From the NCBI GenBank assembly GCA_015655375.1, contig JAATFD010000012.1, positions 27,094 to 91,093 on the forward strand: 64,000 bases of DNA, in the 5' to 3' direction. The DNA comes from Actinomycetales bacterium. GTDB lineage: Bacteria > Actinomycetota > Actinomycetes > Actinomycetales > Actinomycetaceae. A model generated the notes under the pieces. That model was not told where the DNA came from, did not search any database, and saw only the letters and a program-made list of their open reading frames with translations. This document shows, piece by piece, positions 9,059 through 18,201 of the stretch (the stretch's first letter is position 1; each line of letters begins with the position of its first letter). The translations under genes were made by a program, and so were the position numbers.

Positions 9059-9999
9059 GCGCCGGCTCGATCACCGACGTCCCCGGAATCCACGTCGGTC
9101 ATGCCTCCCGTCTCGGGGACGGCTACCGCACGGGGGTGAGCGTCATCGTTCCTCCACCGGGGACCCTGGCGGCCGTTGACGTGCGTGGCGGCGCCCCCTG
9201 CACGATCCAGACCGATGCCCTGCGTGGCGGCGCGGTGGGCGCCCATCCCCAGGCGATCCTCTTCACCGGCGGGTCCGGGCTCGGCCTCGCCTCGGTCGCC
9301 GGAGTCCATCGGTGGTGTGTGGAACAGGGACTCGGCTTCCCGATCGGTCCCGCCACCGACCAGATCGTCCCGGTCGTCGCCGGGGCCGCGATCTTCGACC
9401 TCGGCCGTGGCGGGCGTCTGGATGCCGTGCCCGACGCAGACCTCGCCCACACGGCCGCCACCGACTCGCAGGGCCCTGAGGGTGTGCTGCCCCGACGCGG
9501 CCCCATCGGGGCGGGGACGGGCGCCCTCGTCGATGACGAACGAGGTCGGGGTGGCGTCGGAGGAGCGTCTCTCACACTCGACCTCGACGGGGTCGAGGCC
9601 GTGATCGGCGCGCTGGCGGTCGTCAACGCCTACGGCCGACCAGACGTTCCCTCTGCGCCCTATGACGGCCCCAGGATCGACGACGCACTGGCCAACACGA
9701 CCCTCATCGCCCTGGCGACCTCCGCGTCCGTCGAGCGCGCACTGCTCGAGCGCCTCGCCGTCCTCGCCCACGACGGGCTGGCCCGCGCGATCTCCCCGGT
9801 GCACACCCTGGCCGACGGGGATGTCGTCTTCGCCCTGTCGACGGGTGCGGTCCCACTGCCTCCGGAGGGGCATGGATTCGCCGATCTGAGACGCTGGCGC
9901 CGTGCCCAGATGGCTCTGCAGGAGGCAGCGGCCACGGTGAGTGCCGAGGCCGTTCGCGACGCCGTGCGCGCGAGCGTCGAAGCTGAATCCGCGCAGTGA
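9055..9999 (+). CDS. P1 family (DmpA/NylC-like) self-processing aminopeptidase
   Basis: 314 residues from a GTG at 9055 that overlaps the metY stop as GTGA; any longer reading runs antisense-like through metY. The opening ITDVPGIHVGH, the GGAPCTIQTDALR stretch, GTGALVDDE and the terminal AHDGLARAISPVHTLADGDVVFALSTG are characteristic of L-aminopeptidase/D-esterase and nylon-oligomer hydrolase NylC relatives. These N-terminal-nucleophile enzymes split themselves before a Ser or Thr; NylC cleaves between Asn and Thr in an NTT context, and ANTTLIAL here puts the matching bond at Asn214-Thr215. Likely cytoplasmic (no signal peptide). Substrate unknown; sits between methionine synthesis and serine breakdown genes. 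Confidence 0.85.
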   Translation: MSAGSITDVPGIHVGHASRLGDGYRTGVSVIVPPPGTLAAVDVRGGAPCTIQTDALRGGAVGAHPQAILFTGGSGLGLASVAGVHRWCVEQGLGFPIGPATDQIVPVVAGAAIFDLGRGGRLDAVPDADLAHTAATDSQGPEGVLPRRGPIGAGTGALVDDERGRGGVGGASLTLDLDGVEAVIGALAVVNAYGRPDVPSAPYDGPRIDDALANTTLIALATSASVERALLERLAVLAHDGLARAISPVHTLADGDVVFALSTGAVPLPPEGHGFADLRRWRRAQMALQEAAATVSAEAVRDAVRASVEAESAQ

Positions 10000-11894
10000 G
10001 TGGGCCGACCAACACGCAGGAATTCATCACAGCGCAATTGCCTCGCGAGGCTTGCACAATGGGCGTCATGGATCTTCGCCCATTGCCGTCCTCACGTTCG
10101 GTTCTCGATCAGCACGGCGGTGACGATCTGACTCCGGCCGCCCTCGTCTCCGGCGAGATCGCAGCCGCCGACGCTCCACATCCGCTGTCGGTCGTCGACA
10201 TGTTCAGCATCGGGATCGGTCCGTCCTCGTCGCATACGGTCGGCCCGATGCGCGCCGGTCTCGCCTTCGCGACCGAGCTGGCCGCGTTACCACGCACGAC
10301 CAGCCCGGAACTCACCCGCCTCACGGTCGACCTCCTCGGATCCCTGGGCGCGACCGGACGCGGACACAACACGGACCGCGCGGTGCTGCTGGGCCTGAGT
10401 GGCCACTCCCCGGAGTCCGTCTCGATCGAGGTCGTCGAGTCCACCCTGCCGACCCTGGCCCGCACCGGCGTGCTGCCGCTGGCCGGAGGATTGTCGGTCC
10501 CCTTCGGCCTCGACTCGGACATCCGTTTCCTCCCGCGGATCCGTCTGCCCTACCACGTCAATGCGCTGACCATCACCGCCTGGGGTCCCTCCGGCTCCAC
10601 AGTGAACGACGAGGCCGGGGTCACAGTCCCTGACGACGTCACCGCCCAACCACTCCTGCGGCGCACCTATTACTCGATCGGAGGCGGATTCGTCATGGCC
10701 CAGACCAACGACGACCCCTCACATCCCGAGGTCGCCTCCCTGGCGACGTCGGGCGCCGCCCGGGCGATGAACCTGCCAGCTCCCCACCCCTTCGCGACCA
10801 GCGCCGAACTGCTCGTTCAGTGCGCGCGCGAGGGCCTCAGCATCGCGCAGATCGTGCGGGCGAACGAGGAATCGGCGAGGCCCGCCGCCGAGGTCGATGG
10901 CCATATGGATCGAATTTCCGACGCGATGTTCGGCTGCGTCGACGCTGGTGTCCGGGCAGGCGGGATCCTCCCCGGAGGACTTGACGTACCCCGGCGCGCG
11001 CACACCCTGGCTCTCAAACTCATCGAGCGCTCAGGGGAGCGTTCCGGCGGACGGACCACAGGCAGCGAGGGCGATCCAGCGTCCCCCCACGCGTGGACCT
11101 CCACTCCCGACGACCCGATGCGCGCGATGGATTGGGTCAACCTCTTTGCCCTCGCCGTCAACGAGGAGAACGCCGCCGGGCACCGCATCGTCACGGCGCC
11201 GACGAACGGGGCCGCGGGTGTCGTGCCTGCCGTCCTCGGCTATCTCGTCTCCTACTGTCCCGAGGCCGGGGCCGCGATCGGGTCGTCTCCCGCCAACGCG
11301 GTGTTAGCGGTCAGCGCCTCCACGGACCCCCGGGACGGTGAGGGCCTCGCCCCGCTCTTCCCGTTCCATCTGGCCGATGAGCACCACAGTGACCCCGACG
11401 ACGGCGCCAGAATCCCCGAGTCCGTGGACCAGCGATCGATCGCCTCCCGTCGACGCGCAGCCATCTATGATTTCCTGCTCGCGGCCACGGCGATCGGCGG
11501 GTTGATCAAGACGAATGCCTCGATCGCGGGAGCGGAGGTCGGCTGTCAGGGCGAGGTCGGGTCAGCCTCGGCGATGGCAGCCGCGGGCCTCGCCCAAGCG
11601 CTCGGGGGCACCCCTCAACAGGTGGAGAACGCCGCCGAGATCGCCATGGAGCACTCGCTCGGGCTGACGTGCGATCCAGTGGGTGGCCTCGTCCAGATCC
11701 CGTGCATCGAGCGCAACGCGATCGCGGCGGTGAAGGCAATCAACGCGGCACGCATGGCCCTGTGGGGCGACGGACGGCACACCGTGTCACTGGACGCCGT
11801 CATCGAGACGATGCGTCAGACCGGCAATGACATGCTTTCGAAGTACAAGGAGACCTCGGCCGGCGGCCTCGCCGTCAACGTCGTGGAGTGTTGA
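9996..11894 (+). CDS. sdaA: L-serine ammonia-lyase (iron-sulfur L-serine dehydratase), enlarged
   Basis: Converts L-serine to pyruvate and ammonia. The family landmark [21 protein letters not shown] lies at about residues 65-85, and the C-terminal half has [31 protein letters not shown] and [18 protein letters not shown]. Cys517, Cys559 and Cys570 (numbered from the GTG at 9996) are the expected [4Fe-4S] ligands. The GTG overlaps the peptidase stop as GTGA; ATGs at 10059 and 10068 are alternative starts. At 600-632 residues it is clearly longer than the usual 450-480: two hydrophilic insertions, around residues 345-375 and 440-490, interrupt otherwise conserved sequence. Single-chain (fused alpha and beta) type. 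Confidence 0.93.
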   Translation: MSGPTNTQEFITAQLPREACTMGVMDLRPLPSSRSVLDQHGGDDLTPAALVSGEIAAADAPHPLSVVDMFSIGIGPSSSHTVGPMRAGLAFATELAALPRTTSPELTRLTVDLLGSLGATGRGHNTDRAVLLGLSGHSPESVSIEVVESTLPTLARTGVLPLAGGLSVPFGLDSDIRFLPRIRLPYHVNALTITAWGPSGSTVNDEAGVTVPDDVTAQPLLRRTYYSIGGGFVMAQTNDDPSHPEVASLATSGAARAMNLPAPHPFATSAELLVQCAREGLSIAQIVRANEESARPAAEVDGHMDRISDAMFGCVDAGVRAGGILPGGLDVPRRAHTLALKLIERSGERSGGRTTGSEGDPASPHAWTSTPDDPMRAMDWVNLFALAVNEENAAGHRIVTAPTNGAAGVVPAVLGYLVSYCPEAGAAIGSSPANAVLAVSASTDPRDGEGLAPLFPFHLADEHHSDPDDGARIPESVDQRSIASRRRAAIYDFLLAATAIGGLIKTNASIAGAEVGCQGEVGSASAMAAAGLAQALGGTPQQVENAAEIAMEHSLGLTCDPVGGLVQIPCIERNAIAAVKAINAARMALWGDGRHTVSLDAVIETMRQTGNDMLSKYKETSAGGLAVNVVEC

Positions 11895-11966
11895 GAGCAG
11901 GACACTCTCACGTGGCATCTTCCGACCGTGCCCGGCGGGCCTCCGCGACGATCGTGCGCCCGGCTG

Positions 11967-12353
11967 TCATACCCAGATGATGAAACCGATGATGGCCTCG
12001 AGCGCTGCCGCGATGAGCAGAGGAACATTGACTTTGCCCAGCATCGACTTCTGTCCGGCGCGCACGTGAACGGTGATTGCGCCGATCTGGACGATGACGA
12101 GGCCGATGGCGGCGATCGGGGCAAGGACCGGCGCAATGTGCGTCACGGGAGGAAGGACCAACCCGAGAACTCCGGCAATCTCCAAGACTCCGAGGGTCCT
12201 GATACCCGCCGGGGAGACGTCCTTCGCCCAGCCCATCCCCGATGCGACGTAGTCATCCTTCTTCTTCGAGACCTTCGCCCATCCACCTGCCAGGTAGATG
12301 AAGGCCAGGTAGGCGGCGAGCACCCAATAGATGATTGTCAGCGCGATATTCAT
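11967..12353 (-). CDS. DoxX-like integral membrane protein
   Basis: 128 residues with four hydrophobic segments (about 3-22, 55-75, 77-95 and 112-128), separated by a basic loop KVSKKKDD. The layout NIALTIIYWVLAAYLAFIYLAGGWAKV and the GVLEIAGVLGLVLPPV segment are those of the small DoxX/SURF4-like family. Some family members act with oxidoreductases in thiol or oxidative stress; nothing here fixes the role. Convergent with sdaA, 72 bp apart; divergent from nrdH with a long gap. Confidence 0.8.
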   Translation of the reverse strand: MNIALTIIYWVLAAYLAFIYLAGGWAKVSKKKDDYVASGMGWAKDVSPAGIRTLGVLEIAGVLGLVLPPVTHIAPVLAPIAAIGLVIVQIGAITVHVRAGQKSMLGKVNVPLLIAAALEAIIGFIIWV

Positions 12354-12407
12354 GAGATGGCTCCTTGCGTGTGCGACAGGAACGGTGCACCTGTTGCGTG
12401 AATCATG

Positions 12408-12436
12408 ACAGTAGTCAGAACTAATTGATTATGCAA
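12408..12436 (-). promoter_or_regulatory. Candidate promoter of the DoxX-like gene
   Basis: On the minus strand TTGCAT (12436-12431) and TACTGT (12413-12408) are 17 bp apart, a good vegetative spacing, 55 bp upstream of the ATG at 12353. The spacer contains the palindrome TAATCAATTA, the type of AT-rich site often bound by MarR/TetR-like repressors. This stretch is markedly AT-rich compared with its surroundings. Consensus-level evidence only. Confidence 0.45.
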
Positions 12437-12735
12437 CAAAAATTCATTCCGACACAGCTCCACGTCTGCCCGACACGCCGACACGCCGACCGTCGCTGCC
12501 AGTTTCGTGAGCGCGGACGGCGCGTCGTCCACAGGGCGCGTGCCGCCATCGACGTGGCATGAGCGCGCCCATCCACTCCCATTTCCTACCGTCCGGTCAC
12601 ACTTGTCGGCGCGCCATCCTGCGGGAGACGCCCGTGACGAGGAAGATGTTTTCCGAGGGGTCGTCGGCGTCTTTCCACAGCCCGTCCACAGAGCTTCGCG
12701 CGACCGTCCACAGGACGCACTTCATTCGACCGCCG

Positions 12736-12783
12736 CCACAACCCCTAGTGGTCCATGGCGGCGACAGACACCAGGTGTAGTGT
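12736..12783 (+). promoter_or_regulatory. Two NrdR-box-like sites upstream of nrdHIE
   Basis: Box 1, CCACAACCCCTAGTGG (12736-12751), and box 2, ACACCAGGTGTAGTGT (12768-12783), match the NrdR consensus acaCwAtATaTwgtgt at about 10 and 12 of 16 positions. Their starts are 32 bp apart, about three helical turns, which is the spacing known for paired NrdR boxes. They end 86 bp before the nrdH ATG. NrdR is a zinc/ATP-cone repressor of ribonucleotide reductase genes; the nrdR gene is not in this window. The rest of the 516-bp gap (12354-12869) holds the DoxX promoter and no other feature that I recognise. Confidence 0.7.
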
Positions 12784-12869
12784 TGGGAGTATTCCGGCGG
12801 CGGAGCATTCCTCCCGGAAACGACAGGATCTCAGCGCTTATGCGAAGCCATGCGAGAAGGAGCATCCCC

Positions 12870-13127
12870 ATGACGATCACCGTCTACTCCAAGCCGATGT
12901 GCGTCCAGTGCAATGCCACCTATCGCGCGCTCGACAAACAGGGCCTCGACTACGAATCGATCGACGTCACGCAGGACTCGAGCGCGCTCGAGTTCATCAA
13001 GGGCCTCGGCTACCAGCAGGCACCGGTCATCATCGCCGGTGACGATCACTGGAGCGGCTATCGTCCCGACCGCATCAAGGCTGCCGCCGCGGCCGTCAAG
13101 TCGAGCCTCAGCGTCGCTCAGGCCTGA
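12870..13127 (+). CDS. nrdH: NrdH glutaredoxin-like redoxin
   Basis: 85 residues from the ATG at 12870, preceded by GAGAAGGAG. MTITVYSKPMCVQCNATYRAL has the CVQC active site at residues 11-14, and the tail GYQQAPVIIAGDDHWSGYRPDRI is the NrdH signature (the SGFRPD-type motif). NrdH is the thioredoxin-reductase-dependent electron donor for class Ib ribonucleotide reductase. First gene of nrdH-nrdI-nrdE; a terminator-like hairpin directly follows. Confidence 0.95.
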   Translation: MTITVYSKPMCVQCNATYRALDKQGLDYESIDVTQDSSALEFIKGLGYQQAPVIIAGDDHWSGYRPDRIKAAAAAVKSSLSVAQA

Positions 13128-13132
13128 GCCGA

Positions 13133-13167
13133 GTCCCGGTCGCCTCCGGGTGGCCGGGACATTTTTC
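13133..13167 (+). terminator. Rho-independent terminator/attenuator between nrdH and nrdI
   Basis: GTCCCGG (13133-13139) pairs perfectly with CCGGGAC (13154-13160), a 14-nt loop lies between, and ATTTTTCT follows at once. The stem starts 5 bp after the nrdH stop and lies 54 bp before the nrdI ATG. Partial termination here would give more nrdH than nrdIE mRNA. Confidence 0.75.
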
Positions 13168-13214
13168 TCTCCACGCCCGGCAGCACCGCCGACCCTGAAC
13201 GGAGGACACACCGA

Positions 13215-13631
13215 ATGGGCAACATCGTCTATTTCTCCTCCGTCACGGGCAACACCAAGCGATTCGTCGAGAAGCTCGGGTTCCCCGCCGAGCGGATCCC
13301 CCTGCGACGCAGCGATCCGCCGTTGAGGGTCGATCACGACTACGTCCTCGTCGTCCCCACCTATGGTGGGGGCACCATCGGCGGCGCCGTTCCCAAGCAG
13401 GTCATCACCTTCCTCAACGTGCCCGAGAACAGGTCCCACTGCCTCGGCGTCATCTCCGCGGGCAACACCAATTTTGGGGTTGCCTATTGCCTGGCTGGGG
13501 ACATCATCTCCGCCAAGCTGGACGTCCCCCACATGTACAGATTCGAGCTCCTCGGTACCCCCGAGGACGTCTCACGAGTTCACGAAGGACTGAGCGAATT
13601 TTGGTCGAGAACCTCACCGACACCGGCGTAG
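13215..13631 (+). CDS. nrdI: NrdI flavodoxin, ribonucleotide reductase maturation factor
   Basis: 138 residues, normal for Nrd[20 protein letters not shown] is the FMN phosphate loop; [18 protein letters not shown] and [11 protein letters not shown] continue the flavin site. NrdI supplies oxidant to assemble the dimanganese-tyrosyl cofactor of NrdF. A strong ribosome site (GGAGGA) precedes the ATG. Its last 31 bp overlap the nrdE start. Confidence 0.96.
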   Translation: MGNIVYFSSVTGNTKRFVEKLGFPAERIPLRRSDPPLRVDHDYVLVVPTYGGGTIGGAVPKQVITFLNVPENRSHCLGVISAGNTNFGVAYCLAGDIISAKLDVPHMYRFELLGTPEDVSRVHEGLSEFWSRTSPTPA

Positions 13632-15757
13632 AGACGGCCCCGAGCCCAGAGCTCGACTACCACTCACTCAATGCGCAACTCAACCTCTATGATGCCGACG
13701 GGAAGATTCAGTTCGAGGCCGACCGCGAGGCCGCTCGGCAGTACTTCCTCCAGCACGTCAACCAGAACACGGTCTTCTTCCACGACATCGAGGAGAAACT
13801 CAAGTATCTGGTGGACGAGGGCTACTACGAGGCCCCGGTCATCGATCAGTACGACTTCGCAGACGTCAAGGACCTGTACAAGCAGGCCTACGCCCACAAG
13901 TTCCGCTTCCCGACCTTCCTCGGTGCGTTCAAGTACTACACGAGCTACACGCTGAAGACCTTCGACGGCTCCCGTTACCTCGAGCGCTTCGAGGATCGCG
14001 TCGTCATGGTCTCGATGTACCTGGGCAACGGCGACATCGAGCTGGCCCGCAAGCTCGTCGACGAGATCATGTCGGGCCGTTTCCAGCCAGCCACACCGAC
14101 CTTCCTCAACGCGGGCAAGGCAGCGCGCGGCGAGCTCGTCAGCTGCTTCCTGCTGCGCGTTGAGGACAACATGGAGTCGATCGCCCGGGGCATCAACTCC
14201 GCCCTCCAGCTGTCCAAGCGTGGCGGCGGCGTGGCACTGTCCCTGACGAACCTGCGCGAGGCCGGCGCCCCGATCAAGCGGATCCAGAACCAGTCCTCCG
14301 GCGTCATCCCCGTCATGAAGCTGCTCGAGGACTCCTTCTCGTACGCCAACCAGCTGGGTGCGCGCCAGGGAGCCGGAGCGGTCTACCTCAACGCTCACCA
14401 CCCGGACATCCTGGCTTTTCTCGACACCAAGCGCGAGAACGCGGACGAGAAGATCCGCATCAAGACCCTCTCCCTGGGAATCGTCGTCCCCGACATCACC
14501 TTCGAGCTCGCCAAGCGCAACGAGGACATGTACCTCTTCAGCCCCTATGACGTCGAACGCGTCTATGGGGTTCCCTTCTCCGAGATCTCCGTGACCGAGA
14601 AGTACCGGGAGATGGTCGAGGACGGGCGGATTCACAAGAAGAAGATCAACGCCCGCAAGTTCTTCCAGACGATCTCCGAGATCCAGTTCGAGTCCGGCTA
14701 CCCCTACATCGTCTTCGAGGACACGGTGAACCGGGCGAACCCGATCAAAGGTCGGATCACCATGTCGAACCTGTGCTCCGAGATCCTCCAGGTCTCTGCG
14801 CCCTCGACCTTCAACGAGGACCTGTCCTACGCGAGCATCGGCAAGGACATCTCCTGCAACCTCGGCTCCCTCAACATCGCCAAGACGATGGACTCCCCGG
14901 ACTTCTCGAGGACGATCGCCACCGCCGTGCGCGGGCTGACCGCCGTCTCAGACCTGTCGAACATCGAGGCCGTCCCCTCCATCGCCCGCGGCAACGCGAT
15001 GAGTCACGCGATCGGCCTAGGACAGATGAACCTCCACGGATACCTCGCTCGCGAGCATGTCCACTACGGCTCACCCGAGGCCCTCGACTTCGTCAACATG
15101 TACTTCCTGACGGTCGCGTACGAGGCCATCAAGGCCTCGAACGCCATCGCCCGCGAACGCAGCGAGGTCTTCTCCGGATTCGAGGACTCGACGTACGCAA
15201 GCGGGGAGTATTTCGACAAGTACATCGACGGCACGTGGGAGCCGACAACGGACAAGTGTCGCGAGCTGCTCGATCACTCGACGATCCACATCCCCACGGC
15301 GGACGACTGGCGCGCGTTGGCCGCCGACGTCAAGCAGTACGGCATGTACAACCAGAACCTCCAGGCCGTCCCGCCCACGGGCTCGATCAGCTACATCAAC
15401 GGCTCGACCTCGTCGATCCACCCGATCGTCTCCAAGATCGAGATCCGCAAGGAGGGCAAGATCGGGCGCGTCTACTACCCGGCTCCCTACATGACCAACG
15501 ACAACCTCGAGTACTACGAGGACGCCTATGAGATCGGCCCGGAGAAGATCATCGACACCTATGCCGTGGCCACCCAGCACGTCGACCAGGGCCTGTCGCT
15601 GACGCTCTTCTACCCCGACACCGTCACCACGCGTGATCTCAACAGGTCCTACATCTACGCGTGGCGCAAGGGCATCAAGACGCTGTATTACGTCCGCCTG
15701 CGTCAGATGGCACTGGAAGGCACAGAGGTCGAGGGCTGCGTGTCCTGCATGCTGTGA
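13601..15757 (+). CDS. nrdE: Class Ib ribonucleotide reductase alpha subunit
   Basis: 718 residues when started at the TTG at 13601, which has GAAGGA 11 nt upstream and gives VENLTDTG at the N-terminus; an ATG at 13487 lies deep inside nrdI and is unlikely. It reduces ribonucleoside diphosphates to deoxy forms. Landmarks: [22 protein letters not shown] with the first redox cysteine, [17 protein letters not shown], the NLCSEI motif with catalytic Cys and Glu, [17 protein letters not shown], and the C-terminal CVSC pair that exchanges electrons with NrdH. No N-terminal ATP-cone, as expected for Ib. Partner beta subunit nrdF is about 15.6 kb away on the other strand. Confidence 0.96.
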   Translation: MVENLTDTGVETAPSPELDYHSLNAQLNLYDADGKIQFEADREAARQYFLQHVNQNTVFFHDIEEKLKYLVDEGYYEAPVIDQYDFADVKDLYKQAYAHKFRFPTFLGAFKYYTSYTLKTFDGSRYLERFEDRVVMVSMYLGNGDIELARKLVDEIMSGRFQPATPTFLNAGKAARGELVSCFLLRVEDNMESIARGINSALQLSKRGGGVALSLTNLREAGAPIKRIQNQSSGVIPVMKLLEDSFSYANQLGARQGAGAVYLNAHHPDILAFLDTKRENADEKIRIKTLSLGIVVPDITFELAKRNEDMYLFSPYDVERVYGVPFSEISVTEKYREMVEDGRIHKKKINARKFFQTISEIQFESGYPYIVFEDTVNRANPIKGRITMSNLCSEILQVSAPSTFNEDLSYASIGKDISCNLGSLNIAKTMDSPDFSRTIATAVRGLTAVSDLSNIEAVPSIARGNAMSHAIGLGQMNLHGYLAREHVHYGSPEALDFVNMYFLTVAYEAIKASNAIARERSEVFSGFEDSTYASGEYFDKYIDGTWEPTTDKCRELLDHSTIHIPTADDWRALAADVKQYGMYNQNLQAVPPTGSISYINGSTSSIHPIVSKIEIRKEGKIGRVYYPAPYMTNDNLEYYEDAYEIGPEKIIDTYAVATQHVDQGLSLTLFYPDTVTTRDLNRSYIYAWRKGIKTLYYVRLRQMALEGTEVEGCVSCML

Positions 15758-15785
15758 CATACTCGGCCACGACGAAGGAGCCTCC

Positions 15786-16199
15786 ATGTCGAATCCCTAC
15801 GAACAGCAGGGGTGGTCCCAACAACCCGGGTCCCCCTACGGAGCCGAGCAGCCGCACTACGGCCAGCCGTCCCCCCAGCAGCCCGTGTATGGAACGCCCT
15901 ATGCCGCCTATGGCGCGGTCGATCCGAACCAGATCCGCTCGAACTCGACGATCGTCCTGGTCCTGGGGATCCTCGGTATCTTCCTCATCGGCCTGTTTGG
16001 CTCGATCCCGGCCTGGGTTTGGGGCAATTCGCTGATCCGACAGGGCCAGGAAGCCGGGCTGCCCGACGACTTCACCTCGAACGCCCGCGCGGGCCGCATC
16101 CTCGGAATCGTCGGAACAGTCCTGCACGGGTTGGCCATCCTCTTCATCGTCGCCATCTTCTTCTTTGCGGTGATCGTCGGGCTGTCCGCCAACTCCTGA
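15786..16199 (+). CDS. Small Q/P/Y-rich membrane protein (DUF4190-like)
   Basis: 137 residues from the ATG at 15786, which has GAAGGAG upstream. The first 55 residues are a low-complexity Gln/Pro/Tyr/Gly tail, then two membrane helices (about 57-78 and 105-130) flank a cytoplasmic loop WGNSLIRQGQEAGLPDDFTSNARAGRIL. The pattern of a disordered head plus GNxLIRqG...A.aGRilG is typical of DUF4190 proteins of actinobacteria. Function unknown. It sits 28 bp after nrdE and may be co-transcribed. Confidence 0.8.
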   Translation: MSNPYEQQGWSQQPGSPYGAEQPHYGQPSPQQPVYGTPYAAYGAVDPNQIRSNSTIVLVLGILGIFLIGLFGSIPAWVWGNSLIRQGQEAGLPDDFTSNARAGRILGIVGTVLHGLAILFIVAIFFFAVIVGLSANS

Positions 16200-16261
16200 G
16201 GCTCGTGAGCGCGGCGACTGCCTTTTCGCGGCGGGCCCCGACCGGACCGTAGGCTGGTCTC

Positions 16262-18088
16262 ATGAGTCCACGCCCCGATTTCACTCGCTCCACCGGTTTC
16301 CCGTCCTCGGACCACCACGACCATCGCGGGGGCCGTGACGACGGATACCAAGGAGGACGCGGACACCGATCCGACCGCGATCGCGAACCCACGCGCCGCA
16401 GTGGGTCCGATGCGGACCTCCTCGAGGACATCCGCCACCTGGACGGGCGCACCTATGGCGCCTTCAAGTCCGTGATCGGGGACTGGGACTATGGGGACTT
16501 CTCGCTCGGCATCGACCGCGTCCAGCCCGATCCCTACGCCCCGCCCTCGTCGGTGCACGTCTCCGCGCGGCCCGACACGATGGGCATCCCGCGGGACTGT
16601 CTGTCCACCGCCGAGCAGCGCCTGGCCACCGCAGACTTCCTCATCCGTTCCTTCTTCGCCGCCGTTCGGGACGTGGCGCCGGACGGCAACCTCCAGGTGG
16701 CCCGTCCCGGCCAAGAGATCCTGGAGCGTTCTGCCTGCACGGTGGCGACCGATCACGTCGAGTTGCGCTTCCAGGTCCACCTGCCTGCCCGGGGACGCAC
16801 GATCCTGGGGACAACGGCCTCCCGCATCTTCGACCGCGACGTCCCCGACACGATCATGGAGACCTTCGACTTCGTCTCCGAAGAAGCCGCGGGCCACCTG
16901 GAGGCGCTGCGCACGCACGTCCACACCTTTGAGGACCACTGCGCCCTGCAGCGCGCAGTCACCGAGAACGGGTGGATCGCTTTCGTCGCCGACGGCGCCA
17001 TCCTGGCGCGCCGCTCCGGAGTCTCACAGCTGTCCCTTCCGGACTCCATTCCCTTCTCTTCCCCGGATTCCCTGCGCCATGAGGTCGACCTTCCCCACGC
17101 GGGCGTGGTCACCGGCATGGCCCTGGAACCCGGCGTCACCGTCATCGTCGGCGGCGGATATCACGGCAAGTCCACCCTGCTCGGCGCACTCCAGCGCGGC
17201 ATCGACGCCCACGTCCCTGGAGACGGACGCGAGCTGGTCGCCACTGTCCCCGACGCCGTCAAGGTCCGCGCGGCCGATGGACGCGCCGTGACGGGTGTCG
17301 ACGTCTCACTCTTCATCGCCCACCTCCCCCAGGAGGCCGACACGACGCGCTTCTCGACCGAGAACGCGTCGGGATCGACCTCGCAGGCGGCCGCCATCGT
17401 CGAGGCCGTTGAGCTGGGCGCGCCGGTCCTGCTCCTCGACGAGGACACGTCCGCGACGAATCTGTTGATCCGGGATGCACGCATGCGCAGCCTGGTCCGC
17501 GCCGACAAGGAACCGATCACGCCCCTGGTGGATCGGATCGCCTCCCTGGCGCATGATCGGGGCGTGTCGACAGTCCTCGTGATGGGCGGATCCGGCGATT
17601 ACCTCGACGTCGCGGACCGGGTTCTCATGCTCGACACCTACCGCTGCCTGGACGTCACCGAGCGTGCCCGTGAGGTCGTCGCGGAGCAGCCACGCACGAG
17701 GACGGACCTGCCATGGCAGGCCGACAACCGGGAGCGCACTCCCGTGCGTGCGCGTGGTGGCGCCGAGCGGTCCAAGACCAAGTCCGTCGGGCTCGACACC
17801 GTCATTCTCGACAAACAGACCGTCGATCTCTCCGACGTCGAGCAGATCGTCGATCCCGGCCAGACCGAGGCGATCGCGTGGGCGCTGCGCGGGTTGCTGG
17901 AGGAACTCGCCGACGCACACACCCCCCTGCCCGATCTGCTCGATCGTCTGGAGCGCAGTCTCAATTCGGAGGGCCTCGACGCCCTGACGAAGTTCGGCGC
18001 GCGACCCCGTCCCGCGTTCCTCGTGCGCCCCCGACGCCTTGACATCGGCGCGGCCCTCAACCGCTATCGGGGACTGACGCTCGGCTGA
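16262..18088 (+). CDS. Predicted ATPase of the ABC class (PF09818-like)
   Basis: 608 residues. The first 50 are rich in His/Arg/Asp/Gly and probably disordered. The core is the rare stand-alone ABC-class ATPase: LEDIRHLDGRTYGAFKSVIGDWDYGDF, VQPDPYAPPS, then Walker A GGGYHGKST with Lys303, and Walker B VLLLDEDTSATN with Asp393-Glu394 followed by the family's strong ATNLLIRDARM and VMGGSGDYLDVADRVLMLD. There is no signature LSGGQ and no membrane part, so it is not a transporter. Its biological role is not established; no obvious partner gene lies beside it. Downstream is an island of sugar genes with its own promoter. Confidence 0.85.
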   Translation: MSPRPDFTRSTGFPSSDHHDHRGGRDDGYQGGRGHRSDRDREPTRRSGSDADLLEDIRHLDGRTYGAFKSVIGDWDYGDFSLGIDRVQPDPYAPPSSVHVSARPDTMGIPRDCLSTAEQRLATADFLIRSFFAAVRDVAPDGNLQVARPGQEILERSACTVATDHVELRFQVHLPARGRTILGTTASRIFDRDVPDTIMETFDFVSEEAAGHLEALRTHVHTFEDHCALQRAVTENGWIAFVADGAILARRSGVSQLSLPDSIPFSSPDSLRHEVDLPHAGVVTGMALEPGVTVIVGGGYHGKSTLLGALQRGIDAHVPGDGRELVATVPDAVKVRAADGRAVTGVDVSLFIAHLPQEADTTRFSTENASGSTSQAAAIVEAVELGAPVLLLDEDTSATNLLIRDARMRSLVRADKEPITPLVDRIASLAHDRGVSTVLVMGGSGDYLDVADRVLMLDTYRCLDVTERAREVVAEQPRTRTDLPWQADNRERTPVRARGGAERSKTKSVGLDTVILDKQTVDLSDVEQIVDPGQTEAIAWALRGLLEELADAHTPLPDLLDRLERSLNSEGLDALTKFGARPRPAFLVRPRRLDIGAALNRYRGLTLG

Positions 18089-18159
18089 TCAACGGCGCGG
18101 CCCTCCCGGGTTCCCCGCCAAGGGAGTGGCGCGTGAATCGTTCAACGTCTACACTCCGA

Positions 18160-18173
18160 GGGAAGCGCTTTCC
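18160..18173. promoter_or_regulatory. LacI-type operator candidate upstream of first Gfo/Idh/MocA gene
   Basis: GGGAAGCGCTTTCC is a near-perfect palindrome 28 bp before the ATG at 18202. Its right half matches the sites at 25003-25020 and 29543-29560, and such GGAAnCGnTTTCC sites are typical of LacI/GalR repressors. One LacI regulator is encoded in the same island at 22950-24047. Confidence 0.6.
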
Positions 18174-18201
18174 GGCGCACACCCGTCGCAAGGGGGCGAT
18201 C

